Of a stretch of DNA of 64,000 nucleotides, positions 7,291 through 15,424 are shown in pieces; the stretch's first letter is position 1, and every line of letters starts with the position of its first letter. Origin of the DNA: JABFXX01 sp964419605 (GTDB lineage Bacteria > Myxococcota_A > Polyangia > Haliangiales > Haliangiaceae); the NCBI GenBank assembly GCA_964419605.1, contig CAYQQM010000004.1, positions 1 through 64,000 of the forward strand. Direction: 5' to 3'. The notes beneath the pieces are model-generated. The model was not told the DNA's origin, did no database searches, and was given only the letters and a program-made list of their open reading frames with translations. The translations under genes and the position numbers were made by a program.

Positions 7291-8525
7291 TGGCGTTTGA
7301 GTTTCATCTCCCCGACATCGGCGAGGGCGTCGTTGAGGGCGAAGTTGTGAAATGGAAGGTTAGCGTTGGTGATGTTGTGGCGCTCGATCAGCCGATCGTC
7401 GAAATCATGACCGACAAGGCAACGGTCGAGATTCCGTCCCCTCGCGCTGGAACCATCGCAAAGATCAACTACCGCGAGGGCGAGATTTGCCCGGTAGGCG
7501 AGATCTTGCTCGTGATCAGCGATTCGGTAGCGGCTGGAGTCCCCTCCAAGCCACTCGATACGGCGGAAACTACCGCCAGACATCGGACGGTTTCGCTGCG
7601 CGCTGCCCCGCCCAGTTCGACGAGCGCCAACGGATACAACCGGGTACTGGCGACGCCCGCAACCCGGCGACTAGCCCGGCAGCTTGGCGTTGAGATCGGA
7701 CGCGTCGCGGCAACAGGCAGGCACGGGCGCGTAACTACCGACGACGTCAGGCGATATCGGGATCAGCCACACAGTGCGCCCATCGAACAGCCTCATCCAG
7801 GGTTCGCCCCCCCGGAAGGCCACGAAGAATTGCGCATTCCGCTGCGCGGCATCAGAAAAAAAATTGCCGACGCCATGGCGCGCTCGGTTCACACGGCCGC
7901 GCACTTCACCTACGTCGAAGAAATCGACATGACCGAACTGGTAACCGTGCGCGAGCATGCCAAGCCGCGCGCGGCAGAACGCGGCATCAAGCTTACGTAT
8001 CTGCCATTCGTAGTCAAAGCAGTCGTCGCGGGGCTAAGGAAGTGGCCGATGCTCAACGCCAGCCTTGATGAAGCGACGCAGGAAATCGTGCAAAAAAAGT
8101 ACTACCATATGGGCATTGCGGCCCAGGGGCCGGCTGGTCTTGTGGTTTCTGTGATTCGCGACGCAGATCGGCGTTCGATATTCGATCTGGCCCAGGAAAT
8201 CGCCCGCCTCGCCGAAGCAGTGAAAAGTGGAACAGCAACGCGTGATGAGCTCACTGGATCAACCTTCACGATCAGCTCGTTAGGAAAACTCGGTGGGGTG
8301 ATGGCAACCCCGATTATCAACTTCCCCGAGGTCGCCATCGTGGGTGTTCACAAGATCGAAGAAAAGCCGGCTGTGCGCAACGGCGCGATCGCGATCCGCC
8401 ACTTAATGAACTTGTCCATTTCGGTAGACCACCGTCTCGCAGACGGATGGGACGGAGCGATGTTCCTGCAGGATGTGAAGGCCCTCCTCGAGGACCCGAC
8501 GACGATGTTTATGGAGATGGTCTAG
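7290..8525 (+). CDS. bkdB: Dihydrolipoyl acyltransferase (E2) of the 2-oxoacid dehydrogenase complex
   Basis: This 411-residue protein has three modules. A single lipoyl domain (residues 1-78) carries Lys43 in EIMTDKATVE. A peripheral-subunit-binding domain lies around 119-150 (VLATPATRRLARQLGV, then GRVTTDDV). The catalytic acyltransferase domain (about 180-411) carries the active-site HRxxxDG motif as DHRLADG at about 381. It passes the acyl group from E1 to CoA. ATG 7290 overlaps the E1 beta stop; an in-frame GTG at 7284 is possible. One lipoyl domain and the MTDKATVEI wording fit the branched-chain class. Confidence 0.94.
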   Translation: MAFEFHLPDIGEGVVEGEVVKWKVSVGDVVALDQPIVEIMTDKATVEIPSPRAGTIAKINYREGEICPVGEILLVISDSVAAGVPSKPLDTAETTARHRTVSLRAAPPSSTSANGYNRVLATPATRRLARQLGVEIGRVAATGRHGRVTTDDVRRYRDQPHSAPIEQPHPGFAPPEGHEELRIPLRGIRKKIADAMARSVHTAAHFTYVEEIDMTELVTVREHAKPRAAERGIKLTYLPFVVKAVVAGLRKWPMLNASLDEATQEIVQKKYYHMGIAAQGPAGLVVSVIRDADRRSIFDLAQEIARLAEAVKSGTATRDELTGSTFTISSLGKLGGVMATPIINFPEVAIVGVHKIEEKPAVRNGAIAIRHLMNLSISVDHRLADGWDGAMFLQDVKALLEDPTTMFMEMV

Positions 8526-8557
8526 CTCCTGCTTGGAACTCGGAGTACAAGCGAGGC

Positions 8558-10006
8558 ATGGCGGAGCAACGTTTCGACGCAGTGGTGATCGGCGCCGGCC
8601 CGGGCGGATATCCCGCCGCAATCCGGCTTGCGCAACTGAAGGTGAAAACCGCAGTAATCGAGCGAGAGTACATCGGCGGTGTTTGCCTCAATGTCGGCTG
8701 TATCCCCTCAAAGGCGATCATCCACGCTGCCAAGACGTTCGATAAGGTAGGCCACGCGGGCGAACTTGGAATTTCGATCTCCGGCAAACCGACGCTGGAT
8801 ATGACCAAGCTCCAAGCCTGGAAAAGCGGCGTGGTGAGCAAGCTCACAGGTGGTGTTAGCACGCTTCTCAAAGGCAACGGTGTCGAGATCATCGAAGGCA
8901 CAGCTACGTTGGGCAAATCGGGGCCCGATGGCCATCGCATCAACGTCACCACGCCGACCGGGCCGCAGACAATCATCGCGAAAAATGTCGTGCTCGCCAC
9001 CGGATCGCGGCCGATGGAGATCCCCGGCTTCGCGCTGACGAGTCCTAGCACCGCCGGAACGCGCGTCATCGATTCCACCGGCGCGCTCGCTCTCGACGCT
9101 GTGCCGCCGCGCCTGATCGTCATCGGCGGCGGCTACATCGGCTTAGAGCTCGGGATGGCCTTCGCGAAGTTCGGCAGCAAAGTGACCGTGGTAGAGGCAT
9201 TATCTCGCGTGCTCGCGAGCATGGATCGCGACTGCGTTGCCGTGGTCGAGCGAAAGCTGCGCAAAATGGGCATCGAAGTCGTGACCCACGCGAAAGCGAA
9301 GTCGTGGGAGGACAAAGGCGACCGGGCGACGTTGACGGTAGAACGCAGTGACGACGGCACTGCGAAAACCGCGACCATCGACGCCGACAAGATCCTGCTC
9401 TCGATCGGACGCCGCCCCAACAGCGACAACCTGGGTCTCGACATCGCGGGTGTCGCTACCGACGCGCGCGGCTTCGTGATTGCCGATGATCGCCTGCGCA
9501 CCAACGTACCGGGAATCTACGCAATCGGCGACCTCATCGGCGGTATGATGCTGGCGCACAAAGCCACCCATGAAGGGGAAGTAGTTGCGGAGTTAATTGC
9601 GGGTCACAATGCCGCGATGGACGTCCGGACCATACCTGCGGTGGTATTTACCGATCCAGAGATCGCTTCGACTGGACTTACGGAAGAGGAAGCCAAAGCC
9701 AAAGGCATTACCAACCTGCGCGTCGGCAAGTTCCCATTTGCAGCCTTGGGGCGTGCGCTTGCGGTGAACGACACAGAGGGCTTCGCCAAAGTGGTCGTCG
9801 ACGCCGCATCGGGGCAAGTGCTCGGACTTCACATCGTTGGCAACGGTGCGAGCGATCTCATCAGTGAGGGCGCGTTAGCGATCGAAATGGGAGCGGTCGC
9901 CGATGACCTCCGACTCACGGTTCATCCCCACCCCACCCTATCGGAGGCCATCATGGAAGCCTCGGCGGCAGCCCTCGGCGAAGCGGTGCACATTATCAAC
10001 CGGTGA
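8558..10006 (+). CDS. lpdA: Dihydrolipoyl dehydrogenase (E3)
   Basis: This 482-residue FAD enzyme reoxidises dihydrolipoyl E2 with NAD+. It shows the FAD-binding GAGPGGYPAA at the start, the redox-active disulfide Cys43/Cys48 in CLNVGCIPSK, the NAD-binding GGGYIGLELG, the second FAD motif YAIGDLIGG, and the catalytic His/Glu in HPHPTLSE near the C-terminus. ATG 8558 (MAEQRFDAVV) was chosen; an upstream in-frame ATG at 8447 lies inside the E2 gene and would add 37 unrelated residues. It is the last gene of the bkd operon, 32 bases after E2. Confidence 0.95.
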   Translation: MAEQRFDAVVIGAGPGGYPAAIRLAQLKVKTAVIEREYIGGVCLNVGCIPSKAIIHAAKTFDKVGHAGELGISISGKPTLDMTKLQAWKSGVVSKLTGGVSTLLKGNGVEIIEGTATLGKSGPDGHRINVTTPTGPQTIIAKNVVLATGSRPMEIPGFALTSPSTAGTRVIDSTGALALDAVPPRLIVIGGGYIGLELGMAFAKFGSKVTVVEALSRVLASMDRDCVAVVERKLRKMGIEVVTHAKAKSWEDKGDRATLTVERSDDGTAKTATIDADKILLSIGRRPNSDNLGLDIAGVATDARGFVIADDRLRTNVPGIYAIGDLIGGMMLAHKATHEGEVVAELIAGHNAAMDVRTIPAVVFTDPEIASTGLTEEEAKAKGITNLRVGKFPFAALGRALAVNDTEGFAKVVVDAASGQVLGLHIVGNGASDLISEGALAIEMGAVADDLRLTVHPHPTLSEAIMEASAAALGEAVHIINR

Positions 10007-10103
10007 AGCGCCAACCGTCAAAATACGTAAACTGCTTGATCTTTTCGTTCTGGGCATGCCCGCGAGAACCGCAGCGTTGAGTCGGACGATTGAAGGGACC
10101 CTG

Positions 10104-10760
10104 ATGGCAACAACGCCCTGGCATGTCATCGACATGGGAACGCAGTCGTTCCGCGACGTGTGGGCGTATCAGCGTGAACTCGTGGGCCAGCGCCAGCAGA
10201 ACGCGGTGCCGGACACGTTGCTTATCGTCGAGCACCCTCACGTGTTCACGCTCGGGCGTAGTCGCGCCGCGCAGGCCAACGTCGTGGCACCGGGGGACGT
10301 GGAGGTGGTCGAGATCGAGCGCGGCGGCGATGTCACGTACCACGGCCCCGGCCAGTTGGTGGCCTATCCAATCGTCTTGCTCGGCGACGGCGAACGCGAC
10401 CTTCACAAATTCATGCGCAACCTCGAGCAAGCGGTGATCCGAACCTGCGCGCTATCGGGGCTTGTCGCTGACCGCGAGCCAGGGAAAACCGGGGTGTGGA
10501 CGACCGATCGCGACGGCATGCGGAAAAAGCTGTGCTCGATGGGCATCGCGTGTCGAAAGTGGGTCACGTTTCACGGCCTTGCACTCAACGTCACGACAGA
10601 CTTGTCGTACTTCAGCCGCATCAACCCGTGCGGCTTTGAGCCGCAGGTCATGACTTCTCTCCAAGCGCAACTTGGAACCGTAAATCTAATGGCGGCGCGC
10701 GCAGCTCTCATCGACGAGCTGGGCATTGCGCTCCGCCGAGAACGGATCGCAGCCGGCTAG
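10104..10760 (+). CDS. lipB: Octanoyl-ACP:protein octanoyltransferase
   Basis: This 218-residue protein transfers octanoate from acyl carrier protein to lipoyl domains, the first step of lipoate synthesis. Family hallmarks are RGGDVTYHGPGQLVAYPI, a conserved Lys in KKLCSMGI, then WVTFHGLALNV and the catalytic Cys in INPCG. ATG 10104 was chosen; the frame is open further upstream into lpdA, but the family begins at this point (WHVIDMG). Its place right after a lipoylated complex suggests it serves E2. No lipA is in the window. It converges with a small lipoprotein gene, the two ends overlapping by four bases. Confidence 0.93.
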   Translation: MATTPWHVIDMGTQSFRDVWAYQRELVGQRQQNAVPDTLLIVEHPHVFTLGRSRAAQANVVAPGDVEVVEIERGGDVTYHGPGQLVAYPIVLLGDGERDLHKFMRNLEQAVIRTCALSGLVADREPGKTGVWTTDRDGMRKKLCSMGIACRKWVTFHGLALNVTTDLSYFSRINPCGFEPQVMTSLQAQLGTVNLMAARAALIDELGIALRRERIAAG

Positions 10761-10987
10761 GGCTGACAGCTCTTGTGCGACCCGCCGGAAATCCCGTTAC
10801 ATTGCGTCCCCTCGGGGCAAACGACCGCCGGATCGTCGCACAGCTTTCGGCACACCGTTTCCTTGGTCTCCTTGGTGCATACCAATCCGTCATCGCATTC
10901 CTCGGTCGCGTTTGAGGTTTCGCACGAGTCGCCTTCGCCTCCACCACCACACGCTGCGAGCATCAGAACCATGACAAGTAGCTTCAT
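10757..10987 (-). CDS. Small Cys-rich lipoprotein
   Basis: This 76-residue protein begins MKLLVMVLMLAACGGGG, a clear lipoprotein signal with lipobox LAAC (Cys13). The mature part has eight more Cys residues (SC, EC, VC, VC, LC, VC, QC, SC), enough for four disulfides, plus acidic patches such as EECDDGLVC. Small Cys-rich lipoproteins of this kind are common in Myxococcota, but I know of no function for them. The gene is between lipB and ackA on the opposite strand and ends inside lipB. Confidence 0.75.
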   Translation of the reverse strand: MKLLVMVLMLAACGGGGEGDSCETSNATEECDDGLVCTKETKETVCRKLCDDPAVVCPEGTQCNGISGGSHKSCQP

Positions 10988-11038
10988 GCGGATATCCTAC
11001 GCTACTACGGCTGGTATGGCGTAGAGATCCCGAGCCCC

Positions 11039-12253
11039 ATGCAGAACCAACGTCGCCCAGAACAAACGATTCTGACGATCAATAGCGGGTCGTCGAGCAT
11101 CAAGTTTGCCCTGTATCGTGCCACGGATCCGCTCGAGCTCGTGTTGCGCGGCTGTATCGATCGGATCGGGACACACGACACCGAAGTAACGATCACCGAC
11201 GCGACGACCCGCCAGTCGCAGCGTCTTGCCATGACGGCAGGCGATCATCGGGACTGCGCGCTGTGGCTCTTGGACTGGCTTGCGCAAACCGGGTCCAGCA
11301 ACCACCTTGCGGCGGTCGGCCACCGGGTGGTCCATGGCGGCCCAACCTACCGTCGCCCGGAACGCGTGACCCCCGAGATGCTGGTCGAGCTGCGACGGCT
11401 CAGTCCGTACGATCCAGAGCATTTGCCTGCCGAAATCGACTTCATCGAAGCGGTTCACACGCACCATCCGTTGCTGCCGCAAGTGGCGTGCTTCGATACG
11501 GCATTTCATCGAGAGCTACCGCGTGTCGCTCAGATGTTGCCTATCCCAAGACGCTATGAGTCATTGGGGCTTCACAGATACGGGTTTCACGGCTTGTCAT
11601 ACGCGTACCTGGCGAAGCAAGTCGCCAAAATTGGCAGCGATGCGGAAGTCCATGGGCGCATCATCTTCGCGCACCTTGGCAGCGGGGCGAGCATGGCGGC
11701 GGTGCGAGACGGCCATCCGGTGGACACCACGATGGGATTTACGCCGACGTCGGGCCTGATGATGAGTCGACGGTCCGGAGATCTGGATCCCGGATTAGTA
11801 TCGTTTCTCGCTCGAACCCAAGGCATGGACGCAGAGCAGTTCCAGCACATGGTCAACACCGAATCGGGCTTGCTCGGGGTATCGGAAACCAGCTCGGACA
11901 TGCGGGACCTCCTCGAACGCGAGCCGCACGATTTGCGCGCCGCGGAGGCCATCGCTCTGTTTTGTTATCAAGCGAAGAAGTGGGTCGGAGCCTTGACCGC
12001 CGCACTGGGAGGCCTGAACACCCTTGTGTTTAGTGGCGGAATCGGTGAGCACGCCCCGAGCATTCGCGCCCGCATTTGCGAAGGACTGGAGTTTCTCGGC
12101 ATCGCGCTTGACGAAGCGCGCAACGCAGCCTCAGACAAGGTCATCTCCGCAACACACTCGCGCGTGGTGGTACGCGTGATGCATACGGATGAAGAGGGAG
12201 AAATCGCGCACGCCGTCATGTTCGAGCTCAGCGCGCATAGCCCCAAGCGATAG
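11039..12253 (+). CDS. ackA: Acetate kinase
   Basis: This 404-residue ASKHA-fold kinase interconverts acetyl phosphate plus ADP with acetate plus ATP. It shows ILTINSGSSSIKFAL at the N-terminus (the acetokinase signature), HRVVHGG, FDTAFH, the second signature GLHRYGFHGLSY, HLGSGAS and FSGGIGEHAP. It lies 25 bases upstream of phosphoketolase, whose acetyl phosphate product it uses to make ATP. The end of the gene (TAGCCCCAAGCGA, 12238-12250) is duplicated in tandem at 12251-12263, and the duplication supplies the stop codon. Confidence 0.95.
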   Translation: MQNQRRPEQTILTINSGSSSIKFALYRATDPLELVLRGCIDRIGTHDTEVTITDATTRQSQRLAMTAGDHRDCALWLLDWLAQTGSSNHLAAVGHRVVHGGPTYRRPERVTPEMLVELRRLSPYDPEHLPAEIDFIEAVHTHHPLLPQVACFDTAFHRELPRVAQMLPIPRRYESLGLHRYGFHGLSYAYLAKQVAKIGSDAEVHGRIIFAHLGSGASMAAVRDGHPVDTTMGFTPTSGLMMSRRSGDLDPGLVSFLARTQGMDAEQFQHMVNTESGLLGVSETSSDMRDLLEREPHDLRAAEAIALFCYQAKKWVGALTAALGGLNTLVFSGGIGEHAPSIRARICEGLEFLGIALDEARNAASDKVISATHSRVVVRVMHTDEEGEIAHAVMFELSAHSPKR

Positions 12254-12263
12254 CCCCAAGCGA
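12238..12263. repeat. 13-bp tandem duplication across the ackA stop
   Basis: The bases TAGCCCCAAGCGA occur twice head to tail (12238-12250 and 12251-12263). The second copy supplies the TAG stop of ackA and immediately precedes the AAAAAAGGAG ribosome-binding site of the phosphoketolase gene. This is probably a replication-slippage event. Confidence 0.85.
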
Positions 12264-12278
12264 AAAAAGGAGTTCCCG

Positions 12279-14645
12279 TTGCGAACGACAAAGAAGATGG
12301 TTCCCCAAGAATTGACCGCCAAGGTGGATGCGTATTGGCGAGCTGCCAATTACCTGTCGGTTGGGCAGATCTACCTGTACGACAACCCACTGCTGAAAAA
12401 GCCGCTGACGCGCGACCACATCAAACCTCGCTTGTTAGGCCACTGGGGAACGACGCCCGGCCTGAATTTTATTTATGTCCACCTCAACCGGATCATAAAG
12501 AAATACGACCTTAACATGATCTATCTCGCCGGGCCCGGGCATGGCGGTCCCGGGCTCGTCGCGAATGCGTATCTCGAGGGTACGTACAGCGAAATCTACC
12601 CCGACATTTCACAAGACGAACAGGGCATGAAACGGTTGTTCAAGCAGTTTTCGTTTCCCGGCGGAATCCCGAGCCATGTCGCGCCAGAAACGCCCGGCTC
12701 CATCCACGAGGGCGGCGAGTTGGGATATTCCCTGTCCCACGCCTTTGGCGCGGTGTTTGACAATCCAGAGCTGATCGCCGCGTGTGTGGTTGGCGATGGC
12801 GAAGCAGAAACTGGCCCCCTGGCAACGAGTTGGCACTCCAACAAGTTTCTGAACCCAGTTACCGACGGGGTTGTCCTCCCTATCCTGCATCTCAACGGAT
12901 ACAAGATCGCCAATCCAACGGTGTTGGCCCGCATCCGCCGCGATGAACTGGAACAGTTGTTCTACGGCTATGGATATCGTCCCTATTTCGTTGAAGGCGA
13001 TGACCCGGTCGAGATGCATCAGCTGATGATCACGACTCTCGATGACGTGGTGCGCGACATCCAGAGGATCAAAGCGAGTAAGTCAAACGAGCGGCCGCAG
13101 TGGCCGATGATCGTGCTCCGCACCCCCAAAGGGTGGACCGGTCCCAAGCAGATCGATGGCAAACGAACCGAAGACTATTGGCGCTCGCATCAAGTGCCAA
13201 TGGCAGATATGGACGTCCAGGCACATGTCCGCGTCCTCGAAAAGTGGATGAAGAGCTACCGCCCCTCGGAGCTGTTTGATCCCACGGGTAAACTAAAGCC
13301 CGAATGGGCCACCGCCGCACCCACCGGCGCGCGGCGAATGAGCGCGAATCCCCATACCAACGGGGGACTGCTATTGAAAGACTTGCGACTGCCCGAGTTC
13401 CGCCGATATGCAGTGGCGCTCAAAACGCCCGGCGGGGTGGACGCCGAAGCGACTCGCGTAATGGGCGCATTCTTGCGCGACACGATGAAATTGAATCTCG
13501 CGAGCAGGAACTTCCGGCTGTTTAGCCCCGACGAGAATAACTCCAACCGATGGCAAGATGTGTTGGAGGTCGTCAACCGAGCATGGATGGCGGAGCGGCA
13601 TCCGTACGACGACCACTTACACCCCGCCGGCCGCGTCATGGAGATGCTCAGCGAGCATCAGTGCCAAGGGTGGCTGGAAGGTTATCTCCTTACCGGACGA
13701 CACGGATTTTTCTCATGCTACGAGGCGTTCATTCACATCGTCGGATCGATGTTTAACCAACATGCCAAGTGGCTAAAAGTCTGCAACGGCATCCCATGGC
13801 GTAGACCGATCGCGTCTCTAAATTACTTATTGTCGTCACACGTGTGGCGCCAAGATCACAATGGATTCAGCCACCAAGACCCAGGTTTTATCGACCATGT
13901 CGTGAACAAGAAAGCGGAGGTAATCCGGGTCTACCTTCCACCCGATGCCAATACGCTCTTGTGCGTCACCGATCACTGTCTGCGCAGTCGGAACTATGTG
14001 AATGTCATTGTCGCTGGAAAGCAATCGGCGCCGCAGTGGCTTGATATGGATGCGGCGGTGAAACATTGCACTGCGGGCATTGGCATGTGGAAATGGGCGA
14101 GCAACGACTGGGATAGCGAGCCCGACGTGGTGATGGCCTGCTGCGGCGACGTACCCACGCTCGAGACTCTCGCGGCTGTGTCGTTGCTTCGCACGTACTT
14201 GCCCAGCGTACGGGTCCGCGTTGTCAATGTCGTCGATCTCATGAAACTGCAGCCATCAAGCGAGCATCCGCACGGATTGTCCGACCGGGATTTTGATGCG
14301 CTGTTTACGACCGACAAGCCGATCATCTTTGCGTTCCACGGCTATCCATGGCTGATCCATCGACTCACATATCGCCGAACCAATCACGCGAATTTGCACG
14401 TGCGCGGCTACAAAGAAGAAGGCAGCACCACCACACCATTCGACATGACCGTAATGAACGACCTCGATCGGTTTCATTTGGCCGAGGACGTGATCGACCG
14501 CATCCCGCTACGCGGTTCTCAAGCGGACTACACGAAGCAACTTCTCCGCGACAAGCGCATCGAGCACAAACACTACATCGCCGAACACGGCGAGGACATG
14601 CCCGAGATCCGGCACTGGAAGTGGAAGGACAGTCCTAGAACGTAG
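12279..14645 (+). CDS. xfp: Xylulose-5-phosphate/fructose-6-phosphate phosphoketolase
   Basis: This 788-residue thiamine-diphosphate enzyme splits xylulose 5-phosphate (and usually fructose 6-phosphate) into acetyl phosphate and an aldose phosphate. Family text includes DAYWRAANYLSVGQIYLYDN, GPGHGGPG, SHAFGAVFDNPELIAACVVGDGEAETGPLA and HLNGYKIANPT. The N-terminal ThDP and C-terminal domains are full length. TTG 12279 was chosen because AAAAAAGGAG sits 6 bases before it; ATG 12297 is 18 bases further in and has no such site. With ackA it forms a two-gene shunt from pentose phosphates to acetate and ATP. Confidence 0.94.
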   Translation: MRTTKKMVPQELTAKVDAYWRAANYLSVGQIYLYDNPLLKKPLTRDHIKPRLLGHWGTTPGLNFIYVHLNRIIKKYDLNMIYLAGPGHGGPGLVANAYLEGTYSEIYPDISQDEQGMKRLFKQFSFPGGIPSHVAPETPGSIHEGGELGYSLSHAFGAVFDNPELIAACVVGDGEAETGPLATSWHSNKFLNPVTDGVVLPILHLNGYKIANPTVLARIRRDELEQLFYGYGYRPYFVEGDDPVEMHQLMITTLDDVVRDIQRIKASKSNERPQWPMIVLRTPKGWTGPKQIDGKRTEDYWRSHQVPMADMDVQAHVRVLEKWMKSYRPSELFDPTGKLKPEWATAAPTGARRMSANPHTNGGLLLKDLRLPEFRRYAVALKTPGGVDAEATRVMGAFLRDTMKLNLASRNFRLFSPDENNSNRWQDVLEVVNRAWMAERHPYDDHLHPAGRVMEMLSEHQCQGWLEGYLLTGRHGFFSCYEAFIHIVGSMFNQHAKWLKVCNGIPWRRPIASLNYLLSSHVWRQDHNGFSHQDPGFIDHVVNKKAEVIRVYLPPDANTLLCVTDHCLRSRNYVNVIVAGKQSAPQWLDMDAAVKHCTAGIGMWKWASNDWDSEPDVVMACCGDVPTLETLAAVSLLRTYLPSVRVRVVNVVDLMKLQPSSEHPHGLSDRDFDALFTTDKPIIFAFHGYPWLIHRLTYRRTNHANLHVRGYKEEGSTTTPFDMTVMNDLDRFHLAEDVIDRIPLRGSQADYTKQLLRDKRIEHKHYIAEHGEDMPEIRHWKWKDSPRT

Positions 14646-14660
14646 GGTCTGGCCGACTAT

Positions 14661-14819
14661 GGGCCCGCGAATGGGCAAATCGATCGATGATCGCGACCCA
14701 GGCGCCCACCTGGCGAGGCGCGACGAGGGAGCATACCCTTCGGTATGTGACCAAGGAGCAACGATGCCAGGTGGGATGGATCGGTCGCGAGAACGATTGA
14801 TTTGCCCATTCGCGGGCCC
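14661..14819. repeat. Long imperfect palindrome, GGGCCC-ended, copy 1
   Basis: This 159-bp element has perfect 21-bp terminal inverted repeats beginning GGGCCCGCGAATGGGC (14661-14681 and 14799-14819). Inside are further mirrored blocks (CCCACCTGGC at 14705-14714 with GCCAGGTGGG at 14765-14774) and a central mini-hairpin CATACC-CTTC-GGTATG at 14732-14747. It fills the gap between the convergent xfp and PAS genes, and its right end touches the PAS gene's stop. A second copy is at 27009-27185. A role as a bidirectional terminator is plausible. Confidence 0.8.
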
Positions 14820-15373
14820 TAAACTGCCAGCCCCTTTTTGTAGGCGAGGAGCTCCTTTTGCGTTTTCAGCAGAAGCTGATTCGTCTCGAGGAGTTCTTTG
14901 GTGCGGAGCCGGATCTGCTCCGCGAGGCGCTCTCGCTCGCGTGCCTCAGTCTCTAACATCTCTTGATACTTGACCTGCACCACCGCCTCGTCCGTAACGT
15001 TGCGCTGGATCTCGAGCGCGCCGATGTGGTTGCCGGCGTCGTCCGTGATCGGCACGGCCGAAAGGATGAAGCGAAGCTTGCGGCTATCCCCGTGAACGTT
15101 CCCCGAAATTTCGTCGAGCCGAACGCTGCGATTGCCCGCCCAACACTGCTTCGCAATGCAGTCGTTGGCACAAATGTTCAGGTCCAAGACCTCGTAGCAG
15201 TGCTTGCCCTTAACGCTTCTGGCGATGGATCGGGGTAGCAACGCAAAAAATGCAGGGTTAAATTCAACGATCCGACGCTCCGCGTCCACGATGAAGTAAC
15301 TATCGACAATGGCAGTTGATACCCGCCGAAATTCGGTGAGGAACTGCTGGAGGGCCGGGAGCACAGTGTCCAT
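14819..15373 (-). CDS. PAS-domain sensor protein with C-terminal coiled coil
   Basis: This 184-residue cytoplasmic protein has a PAS fold at about 15-135: VDSYFIVDAERRIVEFNPAF, then KGKHCYEVL, RFILSAVPITDDAGNHIGALEIQRNVTD. Several Cys (HCYEVLDLNICANDCIAKQC) could bind metal or sense redox state. The last 50 residues (EMLETEARERERLAEQI and on) form a coiled coil, with no kinase or output domain. ATG 15373 was chosen because the open frame further upstream runs antisense through the next gene and is not protein-like. It is divergent from the PP2C phosphatase, with 51 bases between the start codons, so the two may share a pathway. Confidence 0.8.
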   Translation of the reverse strand: MDTVLPALQQFLTEFRRVSTAIVDSYFIVDAERRIVEFNPAFFALLPRSIARSVKGKHCYEVLDLNICANDCIAKQCWAGNRSVRLDEISGNVHGDSRKLRFILSAVPITDDAGNHIGALEIQRNVTDEAVVQVKYQEMLETEARERERLAEQIRLRTKELLETNQLLLKTQKELLAYKKGLAV

Positions 15374-15424
15374 GGCATTCGCATGGTACCAGCTTCCGAG
15401 CGGTGGCATACTGCGGCCGCGGCA

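Noticed and set aside
12189..12278. Longer phosphoketolase start inside ackA
   Set aside because: It would add residues without family similarity; the ribosome-binding site fits TTG 12279.
14659..14973. Plus-strand frame of 104 codons after xfp
   Set aside because: It reads through the palindromic repeat and then antisense to the PAS gene.
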